Source: Thalassotalea fonticola (lineage in GTDB: Bacteria; Pseudomonadota; Gammaproteobacteria; Enterobacterales; Alteromonadaceae). From it: a stretch of 64,000 nt of DNA. Positions 17,486-27,935 of the stretch are shown in pieces (within the stretch, counting starts at the first letter, position 1; the number at the start of each line of letters is the position of its first letter). Location: NCBI RefSeq assembly GCF_032911225.1, contig NZ_CP136600.1:2914001-2978000 (forward strand), given 5' to 3'. A program made the translations under genes and the position numbers. The notes under the pieces are model-generated. The model saw nothing but the letters and a program-made list of their open reading frames with translations, ran no database searches and was not told where the DNA came from.

Positions 17486-18118
17486 GTGGCTATAATCGGC
17501 AATTTATTTATTTTATCAGCGCCAAGTGGCGCTGGAAAGTCTAGCTTAATTAAAGAACTACTTGAGCAAAACAATCCTCGCCCACTGCAAGTTTCAGTGT
17601 CGCACACTACCCGTGAACCGCGCCCGGGTGAAATTGATGGTGTGCATTACCATTTCGTCAGTGTTAAGCAATTCAAGCAATTGATTGCTGACGGCGCATT
17701 TTATGAATGGGCAGAAGTGTTTGGTAATTATTACGGCACTTCAGAAACAGCTATCGATGAGCAGCTTCAGCAAGGCGTAGATGTATTTTTAGATATTGAT
17801 TGGCAAGGTGCTCAGCAGGTACGTTTGAAAAAACCACAAGTCACGACTATTTTCATTTGTCCACCAAGCAGAGAAGAATTGCAGCAGCGACTACGCAATC
17901 GTGGTCAAGACAGTGAAGAAATTATTGCCGAGCGCATGGAAAAAGCAGAATCTGAATGCTCTCATTATCAAGAGTTCGATTACATAGTAATTAATGATGA
18001 TTTTGATGTTGCCATCACTGATTTAAATACCATTATTAATAACCAACGACTAAAACAATCTCAGCAAGCAGAGAAACATCAAGAGTTATTAACAAGACTG
18101 GCAGGTAAAGGTCTTTAG
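17486..18118 (+). CDS. gmk: Guanylate kinase
   Basis: 210 residues. Phosphorylates GMP/dGMP with ATP. The P-loop is [11 protein letters not shown] at the N-terminus; [21 protein letters not shown] contains the GMP-binding residues, and the lid and [11 protein letters not shown] segments follow. The GTG at 17486 is preferred because it gives the usual short N-terminus (MAIIGNLFI) and a GGAAA site; a TTG lies four codons upstream. First gene of the conserved gmk-rpoZ-spoT neighbourhood. Confidence 0.95.
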   Translation: MAIIGNLFILSAPSGAGKSSLIKELLEQNNPRPLQVSVSHTTREPRPGEIDGVHYHFVSVKQFKQLIADGAFYEWAEVFGNYYGTSETAIDEQLQQGVDVFLDIDWQGAQQVRLKKPQVTTIFICPPSREELQQRLRNRGQDSEEIIAERMEKAESECSHYQEFDYIVINDDFDVAITDLNTIINNQRLKQSQQAEKHQELLTRLAGKGL

Positions 18119-18234
18119 TTAATCGATTAAAGGATCAAAACATTCGCTGATTTGATCAAATTGCTAGCATAAAGTTTAAGCATTTAGTAAACTATGCGAC
18201 TTATTCAAAAAAATTTGTTCTCTGGAGTAGTTTA

Positions 18235-18510
18235 ATGGCTCGCGTTACTGTTGAAGATGCAGTTGAAAAAGTTGGAAATCGTTTCGATTTAGTATTAATT
18301 GCGTCACGTCGTGCACGTCAAATCGCCACTGGCGGTAAAGATGCATTAGTTGAAATTGAAAATGATAAACCTACAGTTCTAGCACTTCGTGAAATAGAAC
18401 AAGACCTTATCAACGAAGAAATTATGGACAACGCTGATCGTCAAACACAGGTTCAACAAGAATCTGCTGAACTTGCCGCTGTTGCCGCAATTGTTGGTAG
18501 TCAAGTTTAA
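18235..18510 (+). CDS. rpoZ: RNA polymerase omega subunit
   Basis: 91 residues, the same length as E. coli omega. [30 protein letters not shown] is close to the E. coli N-terminus (conserved core shown by RFDLVL and ASRRARQ). Omega assists core polymerase assembly and forms part of a ppGpp site together with beta-prime. The ATG follows CTGGAGTA. It lies between gmk and spoT and is followed by a strong terminator. Confidence 0.97.
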   Translation: MARVTVEDAVEKVGNRFDLVLIASRRARQIATGGKDALVEIENDKPTVLALREIEQDLINEEIMDNADRQTQVQQESAELAAVAAIVGSQV

Positions 18511-18560
18511 AACTAACGGGTAATCCTTACCTATTTAGTTAAAAATTAGATTTAAATAGA

Positions 18561-18594
18561 AAGCCAATGGCATTTGCCATTGGCTTTTCTTTTA
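18561..18594 (+). terminator. Rho-independent terminator between rpoZ and spoT
   Basis: Perfect 12-bp stem AAGCCAATGGCA / TGCCATTGGCTT (18561-18572, 18575-18586) with a 2-base loop, then TTCTTTT. It should separate most rpoZ transcription from spoT, which starts only 71 bases further on. Confidence 0.85.
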
Positions 18595-18664
18595 ATTTAA
18601 GCATTAATATCATAAACTAAGATCTGATTAACATCACCTTTTCATAAAGCATTTGGAGTAATGG

Positions 18665-20785
18665 GTGTACCTTTTTGAACCACTAAAAAAACAAGCTGAA
18701 ACCTATTTACCTGATGAGCAAATTGAATTGCTAAAGCAGGCCTATGTTGTTGCCTTCGATGCCCACGATGGCCAAATGCGTTCAAGTGGCGATCCTTATA
18801 TAACCCATCCGGTAGCTGTTGCCCGTAATCTTGCTGATATGCATCTTGATCATGAGACTTTGATGGCTGCCCTACTTCATGATGTTATCGAAGATACAGA
18901 AGTGACTGGCGATGAATTAGCAGAATTATTTGGTAATACCGTTGCCGAATTAGTCGAAGGCGTAAGTAAGCTTGATAAAGTAAGTTTTAGTGACAAACAA
19001 GAAATGCAGGCGGAAAACTTCCGCAAAATGATCATGGCCATGGTGCAAGATATTCGTGTCATATTGATCAAACTTGCCGATCGTACCCATAACATGCGCA
19101 CCCTTGGTGCCTTACGTCCAGAAAAGCGTCGCCGCATTGCCAAAGAAACGCTTGAGATTTACGCACCAATAGCCAATCGACTTGGTATTCATGGTATTAA
19201 AAATGAATTAGAAGTTCTTGGCTTTGAGGGGTTATACCCAATGCGCTCGCGAGCTTTAAAAGAAGCAGTTAGCCAAGCTCGTGGTAACCGTAAAGAGATC
19301 ATCGATAACATCCGTGAAGAAGTACAAGCTCGTTTGCAAGAGTCTGGAATTGAAGCTCAAGTTATCGGTCGTGAAAAGCATTTATACTCTATTTATCGTA
19401 AAATGCTTAATAAAGAATTAATGTTCAATGAAGTGATGGACATTTACGCCTTTAGAATAATTGTTGATGAAAAATTTGACACCTGTTATCGCGCTCTTGG
19501 TGCTGTACATAATTTATTTAAGCCTATTGAAACCCGCTTTAAAGATTATATTGCTATACCCAAAAGTAATGGCTATCAGTCTTTGCACACTTCATTAATT
19601 GGCCCACATGGTATTCCTGTAGAGATCCAAATAAGAACCTGGGAAATGGATCAAATGGCTGACAAAGGTGTAGCTGCCCACTGGGTTTACAAACAACAAG
19701 GTGATGAGACTACTAGCGGTTCAGCGGCCCAAGCCCGCGCTCGTAAATGGATGCAGAGTTTAATGGAGTTACAGCAAAGTGCTGGTAGCTCGTTTGAATT
19801 TATTGAAAATGTAAAAACCGATATGTTCCCGGAAGAAATTTATGTATTTACTCCCGATGGAAAAATCATTGAATTACCTATGGGCGCTACGGCTGTAGAT
19901 TTCGCCTATGCGGTACACACCGATGTAGGTAATAGTTGTGTTGGGGCAAAGGTTGAACGCAAACCTTATCCGCTTAGAAAACCATTATTATCCGGGCAAA
20001 CTATTGAAGTTATTACTTCTACTGGCGCCCGCCCAAATGCTACATGGTTAAACTTTGTAGTTACCGCCAAAGCTAGGTTGCAAATACGTAATTATTTACG
20101 CTCAATGGAAGAAAACGAGTCGCTCAATTTAGGTAATCGTTTATTAAACCACGCCTTGGGGCAAACAAAACTTGAAGACATTGCTGCAGAAAGAATTCAA
20201 GAGGTTGTAATTGAAACCGGCTATGAAACATTAGATGAACTAATGGTAAATATTGGCCTAGGCAATGCGCTAAGTATTGGTATTGCACGTCGTTTAACCG
20301 GTGAGTTTACTAACGATAATGAAGAGCCAAGTTACGGTAAAGCAAAAATGCCTATTAAAGGCTCTGAAGGTATGCTGGTTACCTATGGTAAATGCTGTCA
20401 CCCTATTCCTGGTGATGATATTGTTGCGTACATCAGCTCGGGCAAAGGCTTAATGGTGCATCAACATGGTTGTCGAAATATTGGTGGCAGAGAAAAAGAA
20501 TTAGGTAAGTTCTTCCCGGTAAAATGGGATAAAGATATTGATAGTGAATTTATTGCTGCCTTGCGTGTAGAAATAATTAACCATCAAGGTGTATTATCGC
20601 AATTAACATCTGTTATCGCCAAAAGCGATTCAAATATTCGAACCTTAAATTCTGAAGAAAAAGATTCAAATTTATACTTGGTATCGATGGAAATTACGTG
20701 TAGAAACCGAGTCCATATTGCCAATATCATTCGTAAAATTAAAATAATGCCTGATGTACAGCGCGTGATCAGACCAAGAAAATAA
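18665..20785 (+). CDS. spoT: Bifunctional (p)ppGpp synthetase/hydrolase SpoT
   Basis: 706 residues, near the E. coli length (702), and it begins MYLFEPL as SpoT does. The order is a HD hydrolase domain with intact HDVIED (about residue 70), the synthetase domain with [18 protein letters not shown] (about 295), TGS domain ([15 protein letters not shown], about 395), zinc-finger/helical part with CCHPIPGD, and C-terminal ACT domain. The intact HD motif argues for hydrolase activity. The start is GTG at 18665. The following ridA starts 11 bases downstream, suggesting one spoT-ridA-trmH-recG transcript. Confidence 0.97.
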   Translation: MYLFEPLKKQAETYLPDEQIELLKQAYVVAFDAHDGQMRSSGDPYITHPVAVARNLADMHLDHETLMAALLHDVIEDTEVTGDELAELFGNTVAELVEGVSKLDKVSFSDKQEMQAENFRKMIMAMVQDIRVILIKLADRTHNMRTLGALRPEKRRRIAKETLEIYAPIANRLGIHGIKNELEVLGFEGLYPMRSRALKEAVSQARGNRKEIIDNIREEVQARLQESGIEAQVIGREKHLYSIYRKMLNKELMFNEVMDIYAFRIIVDEKFDTCYRALGAVHNLFKPIETRFKDYIAIPKSNGYQSLHTSLIGPHGIPVEIQIRTWEMDQMADKGVAAHWVYKQQGDETTSGSAAQARARKWMQSLMELQQSAGSSFEFIENVKTDMFPEEIYVFTPDGKIIELPMGATAVDFAYAVHTDVGNSCVGAKVERKPYPLRKPLLSGQTIEVITSTGARPNATWLNFVVTAKARLQIRNYLRSMEENESLNLGNRLLNHALGQTKLEDIAAERIQEVVIETGYETLDELMVNIGLGNALSIGIARRLTGEFTNDNEEPSYGKAKMPIKGSEGMLVTYGKCCHPIPGDDIVAYISSGKGLMVHQHGCRNIGGREKELGKFFPVKWDKDIDSEFIAALRVEIINHQGVLSQLTSVIAKSDSNIRTLNSEEKDSNLYLVSMEITCRNRVHIANIIRKIKIMPDVQRVIRPRK

Positions 20786-20796
20786 AAGAGACATTT

Positions 20797-21186
20797 ATGA
20801 AAACAATTATTTCTACCGACAAAGCGCCAAGCGCAATCGGCACATACAGCCAAGCGGTAAAAGTTAGCAATACCGTATATTTATCTGGTCAAATACCATT
20901 AGATCCAGAAACCATGGAAGTTGTTAGCCAAGATTTTTCCGAACAGGCAGAACAAGTGTTTAAAAACTTATGCGCTGTTTGTGAAGCGGCTGGTGGCAGT
21001 ATCAATGATATGGTAAAGGTGAACATATTTATGACTGACCTAACTAATTTTGCCACGGTTAACGAGATAATGAGTAAGTACTTTTCACAACCTTACCCCG
21101 CCCGTGCAGCCATTGGAGTCAGTCAATTACCTAAAGGTGTTGATATTGAAATTGACGGCATCGTTGAAATTCCAAATATTAACTAA
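20797..21186 (+). CDS. ridA: RidA enamine/imine deaminase
   Basis: 129 residues, the usual RidA length. Hydrolyses reactive 2-aminoacrylate and similar enamines formed by PLP enzymes. Marks are [21 protein letters not shown], the catalytic arginine in [14 protein letters not shown] and the acidic EIDGI end. It lies between spoT and trmH, as in many Gammaproteobacteria. A second, more distant RidA homologue occurs at 55210-55584. Confidence 0.93.
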   Translation: MKTIISTDKAPSAIGTYSQAVKVSNTVYLSGQIPLDPETMEVVSQDFSEQAEQVFKNLCAVCEAAGGSINDMVKVNIFMTDLTNFATVNEIMSKYFSQPYPARAAIGVSQLPKGVDIEIDGIVEIPNIN

Positions 21187-21226
21187 CCTAGTTACCAAAA
21201 ATTAATACTGAATCATAAGGATAATA

Positions 21227-21937
21227 ATGACTCCTGAAAGACACCAACGCATTCTTGATATGTTAAATAAACGCCAAATAGACTTAACTGTTTGCATGGA
21301 AGGCGTACATAAACCACATAACTTGGCTGCCGTGGTTAGAACATGTGACGCGATAGGTGTTAACGATGTACACGCTATTTGGAAAAACGAAGTAATGCGT
21401 GTTGGTGGTGGTACCTCTGTAGGTTCACAAAACTGGGTAAATGTTCACAGCCATGAATCAACCAAAGAAGCAATTACTCGCCTAAAAGAGCAAGGCATGC
21501 AAGTGTTGGTAACCAATTTGTCAGATACCGCTGTAGATTTTAGAGAAATAGATTACACCAAACCAACGGCAATTATTCTTGGCCAAGAGAAGTTTGGTGC
21601 ATCTGATGAAGCGCTGGCCTTAGCCGATCAAGATATTGTTATCCCTATGGTTGGCATGGTGCAATCGTTGAATGTATCGGTTGCTTGTGCAGTAACACTC
21701 TACGAAGCACAACGCCAACGTAAATTGGCAGGCATGTACGACTCACCGTCCGATTTGACTCAAGAGCAGCGTAATAAAGTTTTGTTTGAAGGCGGTCATC
21801 CTATTTTTGCCAAAGCCTGTAAGCGCAAAGGTTTACCTTATCCAGAAATTGACGATGATGGTCAAATTGTTGCTGATGATGATTGGTGGGTCAAAATGCA
21901 AATGACTAAAGATGCCTGGCAGGATCTTGATCAGTAA
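21227..21937 (+). CDS. trmH: tRNA (guanosine-18-2'-O)-methyltransferase
   Basis: 236 residues. SPOUT-fold enzyme that methylates the ribose of G18 in tRNA. MTPERHQRILDMLNKRQ is the typical TrmH start; the SAM knot is formed by VRTCDAIGV (motif 1), AIILGQEKFGASDEAL (motif 2) and IPMVGMVQSLNVSVACAVTL (motif 3). The C-terminal arm is helical. The stop codon overlaps the recG ATG by one base, indicating coupling. Confidence 0.95.
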   Translation: MTPERHQRILDMLNKRQIDLTVCMEGVHKPHNLAAVVRTCDAIGVNDVHAIWKNEVMRVGGGTSVGSQNWVNVHSHESTKEAITRLKEQGMQVLVTNLSDTAVDFREIDYTKPTAIILGQEKFGASDEALALADQDIVIPMVGMVQSLNVSVACAVTLYEAQRQRKLAGMYDSPSDLTQEQRNKVLFEGGHPIFAKACKRKGLPYPEIDDDGQIVADDDWWVKMQMTKDAWQDLDQ

Positions 21938-24039
21938 TGACCACGGCGTTACGCGAAGGACTGCATAACCTAGCAAGCACTCCAGTTACTGTACTTAAAG
22001 GTGTTGGTCCAAGTGTAGCCAAAAAATTAGAAAAGCTCGGCCTATATTCCTTACAGGACGTGCTTTTTCATTTACCCTTACGCTACGAAGATAGAACACG
22101 GGTATATCGCATACGTGATTTGATGCCAGGATTACATACCAGTGTTATTGGTGAAGTAGTCGATAATCAGGTATCTATGGGCCGCAGACGTATGTTGCTG
22201 GTTAAGATCAATGATGGCAGCGGTGAGCTCACCCTGCGTTTTTTTCACTTCTCTGCCGCTCAAAAAAATACCCTTAGCAAAGGTACACTTGTTCGTTGTT
22301 TTGGTGAAATTCAACGCGGAGGCCGCGGTTTTGAAATAATTCATCCCGAATACAAAAGAGTAGACAGTAACTCTAACGCTGAGCAAGTAGAAGAAACGTT
22401 AACACCTGTTTATCCAACGACCGATGGCTTAAGACAAATTAGCTTACGCAATATTTGCGACCAAGCCTTACTACGATTACAGCGTGGTAAAGTGGAAGAA
22501 TTATTACCTGATAATTTCTTTGCCGAGCCTATTTCGTTAACCGAGGCCATTAAATTAATTCATCGACCAACCCCTGATGTTTCCGTAACACTATTAGAGC
22601 AGGGACGGCATCCGGCACAATTGCGCCTGATTAAGGAAGAACTGTTAGCACACAATTTAAGTATGCTTAAACTGCGTCAATCCAGTGATAAGCACCCGTC
22701 TATTCCACTGTTAATAGATGAAAAATTAGAACAAAAGTTTTTACAAAGTTTGCCATTTTCACCAACTAATGCACAAAACCGTGTGGTAAAAGAATTACGC
22801 CAAGATCTCGCTAAAGAGTTACCTATGATGCGCCTTGTGCAAGGCGATGTTGGTTCAGGAAAAACTCTAGTTGCAGGCCTTGCAGCTTTAACCGCAATTG
22901 GTCAGGGTTACCAAGTAGCCTTAATGGCGCCCACTGAAATATTAGCTGAGCAGCATGCAATAAATTTTGCCAATTGGTTCACACCTTTAGGCATACAAGT
23001 TGGTTGGTTAGCAAGTAAAAGCAAAGCAAAAATCAAAAAGCACGCACTTGCGGCAATTAGCGATGGTAGCATGCAAATGGTAATAGGCACACACGCATTA
23101 TTTCAAGAACAAGTAGTGTTTCATAATATGAGCTTAATCATCATTGATGAACAACATCGATTTGGTGTGCATCAACGTCTTGAACTGAGAGAAAAAGGCA
23201 AGATTGGTGATTGTTATCCGCATCAACTAATTATGACTGCCACCCCAATTCCTAGAACTTTAGCAATGACAGCTTATGCAGACTTAGATACCTCTGTAAT
23301 TGATGAATTACCGCCTGGCAGAACGCCAATTAAAACCGTAGCTGTTGCCGATATTCGCCGTGATGATGTTATCGAACGGGTAAGATTGAATTGTTTAAAT
23401 GAACACCGCCAAGCTTATTGGGTATGTACGCTTATTGAAGAATCTGAAGTCCTGGAATGCCAGGCAGCAGAAGACACAGCAGTATATTTACAAGAGCAGC
23501 TAGGCGATCTTAAAGTTGGTTTGGTTCATGGCAGAATGAAAGCTGTCGAAAAACAAGCAGTGATGGATGAATTCAAAGCAGGCAATATTGATTTATTAGT
23601 GGCAACGACTGTTATTGAAGTTGGCGTCGATGTACCAAACGCCAGCTTGATGATCATAGAAAATCCAGAGCGCTTAGGGCTGGCACAATTGCACCAGTTA
23701 AGAGGCCGTGTTGGTCGTGGTTCGGTCGCCTCACATTGCGTGTTAATGTATAAGAGTCCGTTGTCAAAAACAGCAACAAAACGCCTTGGCGTATTACGAG
23801 AATCTAACGATGGTTTTTTAATTGCCGAGCGTGATCTTGAGATACGAGGACCCGGAGAGTTGCTCGGCACCAAGCAAACTGGTTTAGCCGATTTAAAAAT
23901 TGCCGACCTAGTTCGGGATGGCGAATTAATTCCAGAAGTGCAACAACAAGCCTACTTGCTCTGGCGACAATTTCCAGAAAAAGCAGAAGCACTTATCAAG
24001 CGCTGGCTCGCAAACAAAGAAAAGTATTCCAACGCCTAG
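21937..24039 (+). CDS. recG: ATP-dependent DNA helicase RecG
   Basis: 700 residues, slightly longer than the E. coli protein (693). The N-terminal wedge/OB domain is at about 1-200 (VLKGVGPSVAKKLEKLGL). Helicase motifs: QGDVGSGKT (Walker A, about 307), IIDEQHRFGV (DEQH box), MTATPIPRT, and LRGRVGRG in the second RecA-like domain. It remodels stalled forks and Holliday junctions. The last part of the gene, about 105 bases, is the parental segment for the tandem array that follows directly. The gene itself is intact. Confidence 0.96.
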   Translation: MTTALREGLHNLASTPVTVLKGVGPSVAKKLEKLGLYSLQDVLFHLPLRYEDRTRVYRIRDLMPGLHTSVIGEVVDNQVSMGRRRMLLVKINDGSGELTLRFFHFSAAQKNTLSKGTLVRCFGEIQRGGRGFEIIHPEYKRVDSNSNAEQVEETLTPVYPTTDGLRQISLRNICDQALLRLQRGKVEELLPDNFFAEPISLTEAIKLIHRPTPDVSVTLLEQGRHPAQLRLIKEELLAHNLSMLKLRQSSDKHPSIPLLIDEKLEQKFLQSLPFSPTNAQNRVVKELRQDLAKELPMMRLVQGDVGSGKTLVAGLAALTAIGQGYQVALMAPTEILAEQHAINFANWFTPLGIQVGWLASKSKAKIKKHALAAISDGSMQMVIGTHALFQEQVVFHNMSLIIIDEQHRFGVHQRLELREKGKIGDCYPHQLIMTATPIPRTLAMTAYADLDTSVIDELPPGRTPIKTVAVADIRRDDVIERVRLNCLNEHRQAYWVCTLIEESEVLECQAAEDTAVYLQEQLGDLKVGLVHGRMKAVEKQAVMDEFKAGNIDLLVATTVIEVGVDVPNASLMIIENPERLGLAQLHQLRGRVGRGSVASHCVLMYKSPLSKTATKRLGVLRESNDGFLIAERDLEIRGPGELLGTKQTGLADLKIADLVRDGELIPEVQQQAYLLWRQFPEKAEALIKRWLANKEKYSNA

Positions 24040-24785
24040 AACTAGGGTTAAAACTAGGGTCAGAGTCAAGTTTAAGTATCATTATCCAAAGAAATGCAAC
24101 AACAAACATATTGGCTCTGGCGGTAACACCTTCCATAAAAAGCAGAAGCATTAATCAAACGCTGGCTCGCAAATAAAGAAAAGTATTCCAACGCCTAAAA
24201 CTAGGGTCAGAGTCAAGTTTAAGTATAATTACCCAAAGAAGTGCAACAACAAACATATTGGCTCTGGCGCTAACACCTTCCAGAAAAAGCAGAAGCACTA
24301 ATCAAACGCTGGCTCGCAAACAAAGAAAAGTATTCCAACGCCTAAAACTAGGGTCAGAGTCAAGTTTACGTATAATTATCCAAAGAAGTGCAACAACAAA
24401 CATATTGGCCCTGGCGCTAACACCTTCCAGAAAAAGCAGAAGCACTAATCAAACGCTGGCTCGCAAACAAAGAAAAGTATTCCAACGCCTAAAACTAGGG
24501 TCAGAGTCAAGTTTACGTATAATTATCCAAAGAAGTGCAACAACAAACATATTGGCTCTGGAGCTAACACCTTCCAGAAAAAGCAGAAGCACTAATCAAA
24601 CGCTGGCTCGCAAATAAAGAAAAGTATTCGAACGCCTAAAACTAGGGTCAGAGTCAAGTTTACGTATAATTATCCAAAGAAGTGCAACAACAAACATATT
24701 GGCTCTGGCGCTAACACCTTCCAGAAAAAGCAGAAGCACTAATCAAACGCTGGCTCGCAAACAAAGAAAAGTATTCCAACGCCTA
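24040..24785 (+). repeat. Tandem array of five units derived from the recG 3' end
   Basis: Five head-to-tail units end at 24197, 24344, 24491, 24638 and 24785. Units 2-5 are each exactly 147 bp (49 codons); unit 1 is 158 bp because of a 12-base duplication of ACTAGGGTTAAA type. Each unit joins about 42 bases of linker (ACTAGGGTCAGAGTCAAG...TATAATTA) to about 105 bases that align with the last codons of recG (from GAAGTGCAACAACAA to TCCAACGCCTA), with a 3-base insertion creating an in-frame TAA. Unit 1 is the most diverged; units 3-5 differ by only a few bases. A 119-codon frame inside is only a by-product of the repeat length. Confidence 0.93.
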
Positions 24786-24862
24786 AATAAAATTGTACTG
24801 ACCACACTTATTTAAGTAAACTAAGGCTATTAATTGCGATTCCATTCCAACGAGTAAAATCA

Positions 24863-25639
24863 ATGAGCACAGAACACAAAGATGTGAGTAAAACAGAAGA
24901 TGAGACTACTCACTTTGGTTATAAAACCGTAAAAACTGATGACAAAGAAACCATGGTTGCCAGTGTTTTTCACTCTGTTGCTAAGCAGTACGATGTTATG
25001 AATGATTTAATGTCATTTGGCGTACATCGTTTGTGGAAGCGCTTTACCATTGATGCAAGCGGTGTTCGTCCAGGCAATAGCATTTTAGATTTAGCTGGTG
25101 GTACCGGTGACTTAACCGCTAAGTTTTCAAAACTTACCGGCCCACAGGGTAAAGTGATATTAGCTGATATTAACTCATCTATGCTTAACGTTGGTCGTGA
25201 TAAATTACGCGATCTTGGCATTGTTGGTAATGTTGATTACGTACAAGCCAATGCCGAAGCTTTACCATTTGATGATAACAGTTTTGATATTGTCACAATT
25301 GCTTTTGGCCTACGTAATGTTACCGATAAAGATAAAGCTTTACGTTCAATTTACCGGGTATTAAAACCAGGAGGACGTTTATTAGTGTTAGAATTTTCTA
25401 AACCTGAACATGACTTACTTAATAAAGCCTACGATTTTTATTCATTTAATATTTTACCCAAAATGGGTGAGTTAGTAGCAAAAGATGGTGAGAGTTACCA
25501 ATACTTAGCCGAATCGATTCGTATGCACCCTGATCAAGAAACATTGAAATCAATGATGGACGAGGCCGGATTTGAGCAAACAACTTATCACAATTTAACT
25601 GGTGGTATTGTTGCCTTGCACAAAGGCTACAAGTTCTAA
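24863..25639 (+). CDS. ubiE: Ubiquinone/menaquinone C-methyltransferase UbiE
   Basis: 258 residues. SAM-dependent class I methyltransferase acting on the polyprenyl benzoquinol (and demethylmenaquinol) ring. Marks are the family signature [25 protein letters not shown], motif [12 protein letters not shown], and [15 protein letters not shown] followed by [17 protein letters not shown]. The promoter must lie in the 77 bases after the recG-derived array, or inside the array. First gene of ubiE-ubiJ-ubiB. Confidence 0.97.
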   Translation: MSTEHKDVSKTEDETTHFGYKTVKTDDKETMVASVFHSVAKQYDVMNDLMSFGVHRLWKRFTIDASGVRPGNSILDLAGGTGDLTAKFSKLTGPQGKVILADINSSMLNVGRDKLRDLGIVGNVDYVQANAEALPFDDNSFDIVTIAFGLRNVTDKDKALRSIYRVLKPGGRLLVLEFSKPEHDLLNKAYDFYSFNILPKMGELVAKDGESYQYLAESIRMHPDQETLKSMMDEAGFEQTTYHNLTGGIVALHKGYKF

Positions 25640-25644
25640 TTGTA

Positions 25645-26265
25645 ATGAATATTGAGCAAATGCTGCCCAAGCAAGTATTAACCGCTTTGTTAGAGATTAT
25701 TATCAACAAAGCGCTAAGCTTAGATCCAAAAATCAACAACAGCTTAGCAGCGGTTAACAATAAAAATATCACCATATTACTATCAGAGCTTGGTTTTCCG
25801 ATAACCATGCAAGTTCATCAGCATGAAGTAAGCGTCATAGCCAGTAAGTTATCAACCGACTGTGTTATTCAAACGAGTCTAAAAACCTTACCGAAATTAA
25901 CTCAAACAGAATTATTAACATCGTTAATCAAAACCGGTGAGCTTGACATTATCGGTGACCCTAAACTTGCTCAGCAATTTGCCAGCATCGGTGAGCAGTT
26001 GAATATAGATTGGGAACAGCAAATAGCAGAAAGAATTGGTGATGTACCGGCGTTTAAACTGGGTAAAATGAATAAAGCTATACTTGCAAAGCTTAGCTTC
26101 GCTAACAAACAAATTAGTCAGGATGCCAGCGAATATTTATTACATGAGCAGCGAATATTGGTTACTGAAACAGAAATTAATGACTTTAACCAACAGGTTG
26201 CAGATGTTGCCCAAGCCGTTGATAACTTAGCCAACAGATTGAAAACTATAACTAATATTTTATAA
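25645..26265 (+). CDS. ubiJ: Ubiquinone biosynthesis accessory factor UbiJ
   Basis: 206 residues. An N-terminal SCP2 lipid-binding domain (about 10-115) precedes a helical C-terminal part with a coiled-coil tail (DFNQQVADVAQAVDNLANRLK). In E. coli UbiJ scaffolds the soluble Ubi complex and binds ubiquinone intermediates. It sits five bases after ubiE, in the conserved position. Confidence 0.9.
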   Translation: MNIEQMLPKQVLTALLEIIINKALSLDPKINNSLAAVNNKNITILLSELGFPITMQVHQHEVSVIASKLSTDCVIQTSLKTLPKLTQTELLTSLIKTGELDIIGDPKLAQQFASIGEQLNIDWEQQIAERIGDVPAFKLGKMNKAILAKLSFANKQISQDASEYLLHEQRILVTETEINDFNQQVADVAQAVDNLANRLKTITNIL

Positions 26266-26291
26266 ATATTTCAACATTTTAGGGAATTAGA

Positions 26292-27923
26292 GTGCGCAGT
26301 AAACGCCTTTATCACATAGTAAAAACGTTTCTAAATTATGGTTTAGATGAATTACTGCCAGCTGATAAAACACCTTTTATCGCTAAAGTAGCCCGCCATA
26401 GTTTATTTTGGTTACGTAACAAGCATAAAAAAGAGCCTATTGAGCGCCGCTTTCGTCTGGCAATTGAAACTCTTGGGCCCGTATTTATCAAATTTGGGCA
26501 AATGCTCTCGACTCGTCGTGACTTGTTATCGCCTGAATTAGCAACTGAGTTGGCACTATTACAAGATAAGGTTAATGCCTTTGATGGCGATAAAGCCAAA
26601 GCTATTATTATTTCAGCCATTGGTGAGCAAGCTTTTAAGCTGCATTTTAGAGATTTCGACACTACCCCGTTAGCTTCAGCTTCAATTGCCCAGGTTCATA
26701 CCGCCACGTTTTTAAATACTGAAACTGAAGAACAGCAGAACGTTGTCATTAAAGTTTTAAGACCAGGTATTGATAAAGTCATTAAGGCCGATCTTAAAGT
26801 CATGCAAACTTTCGCTCGACTGGTAACTAAATTCTATTCAGAAGGGAAACGCCTTCGTCCCGTTGAAGTAGTAAATGAATATAAAAAAACCATTCTTGAT
26901 GAGTTAGACTTATTGCGTGAAACCGCAAATGCAATCCAATTAAAACGTAACTTTAATAATGACAATGTATTGTATGTTCCTGAAGTACATAGTGAGTATT
27001 GCTTTAAAAACGTGATGGTGATGGAGCGCATTTACGGCATTGGGGTTGGTGACGTTGAGCAACTAAAAGCAAACAATGTAAATATGCAATTGCTCGCCGA
27101 ACGTGGCGTTGAAGTGTTTTTCACGCAAGTTTTTCGTGATAGTTTTTTTCATGCGGATATGCACCCAGGCAATGTATTTGTTAATGCAACCAATCCTGAC
27201 GATCCAACATGGATAGCAATAGATTGCGGTATTGTCGGCACCTTAAACAAAGAAGACAAGCGTTACCTGGCAGAAAATTTTGTCGCCTTCTTCAACCGTG
27301 ATTATCACAAAGTAGCACAATTACATGTCGATTCTGGCTGGGTGCCGGCCAATACCAGCGTTGATGAATTTGAATTTGCCATTCGCAGAGTATGCGAGCC
27401 TATTTTTGAAAAGCCTTTAGCCGAAATTTCTTTTGGTCAGGTCTTAGTTAATTTATTTAATACTGCCCGACGCTTTAATATGGAAGTGCAACCGCAGTTA
27501 GTATTATTACAAAAAACTTTACTTTATATTGAGGGCTTAGGCCGTCAGTTATATCCACAACTTGATTTATGGAAAACAGCTAAACCATTTTTAGAAGACT
27601 GGGTAAAAGAACAAATGGGACCTAAAGCACTATTTAGTTCAATAAAAAGTAGCTTTCCATTTTGGGCTGAAAAAATGCCTGAATTACCAAATTTAGTTTA
27701 TGACTATTTAAAAACAGGCAAAGAAAGTGCTCTTGCTCAACAAACGCTATTAGTAGAATTGAAACTGCAACAACAAAGGCAGCATAAACGTTTACGCTCA
27801 GCAATACTGGCAAGTACGCTATTGGTGGCAGCAACCGTCCTTTATATCGATCAACAGCACTTACTTGCTGCAACGACTTTACTACCCTGTGCCATTTTTG
27901 CGCTGTTATCATTTAAAAAATAG
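26292..27923 (+). CDS. ubiB: Ubiquinone biosynthesis ATPase/kinase-like protein UbiB
   Basis: 543 residues. Atypical ADCK/ABC1 kinase-like family: the KxGQ motif in [15 protein letters not shown] (about residue 80), the alanine-rich loop [11 protein letters not shown], and the catalytic [10 protein letters not shown] segment with a later DCG. Two C-terminal transmembrane helices (about 498-540) anchor it in the inner membrane. Start GTG at 26292, preceded by AGGGAATTAG. It is required for ubiquinone production under aerobic conditions. Confidence 0.95.
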   Translation: MRSKRLYHIVKTFLNYGLDELLPADKTPFIAKVARHSLFWLRNKHKKEPIERRFRLAIETLGPVFIKFGQMLSTRRDLLSPELATELALLQDKVNAFDGDKAKAIIISAIGEQAFKLHFRDFDTTPLASASIAQVHTATFLNTETEEQQNVVIKVLRPGIDKVIKADLKVMQTFARLVTKFYSEGKRLRPVEVVNEYKKTILDELDLLRETANAIQLKRNFNNDNVLYVPEVHSEYCFKNVMVMERIYGIGVGDVEQLKANNVNMQLLAERGVEVFFTQVFRDSFFHADMHPGNVFVNATNPDDPTWIAIDCGIVGTLNKEDKRYLAENFVAFFNRDYHKVAQLHVDSGWVPANTSVDEFEFAIRRVCEPIFEKPLAEISFGQVLVNLFNTARRFNMEVQPQLVLLQKTLLYIEGLGRQLYPQLDLWKTAKPFLEDWVKEQMGPKALFSSIKSSFPFWAEKMPELPNLVYDYLKTGKESALAQQTLLVELKLQQQRQHKRLRSAILASTLLVAATVLYIDQQHLLAATTLLPCAIFALLSFKK

Positions 27924-27935
27924 CTTTTAGCACAG

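Noticed and set aside
24258..24617. A 119-codon frame with near-perfect 49-residue repeats
   Set aside because: It arises because the 147-bp repeat length is a multiple of three. It has no ribosome site, runs out of frame with the recG-derived parts, and stops by a point difference inside the array.
24040..24785. The array as a CRISPR
   Set aside because: Units are contiguous, 147 bp and contain a recG fragment; there are no short repeats with unique spacers and no cas genes.
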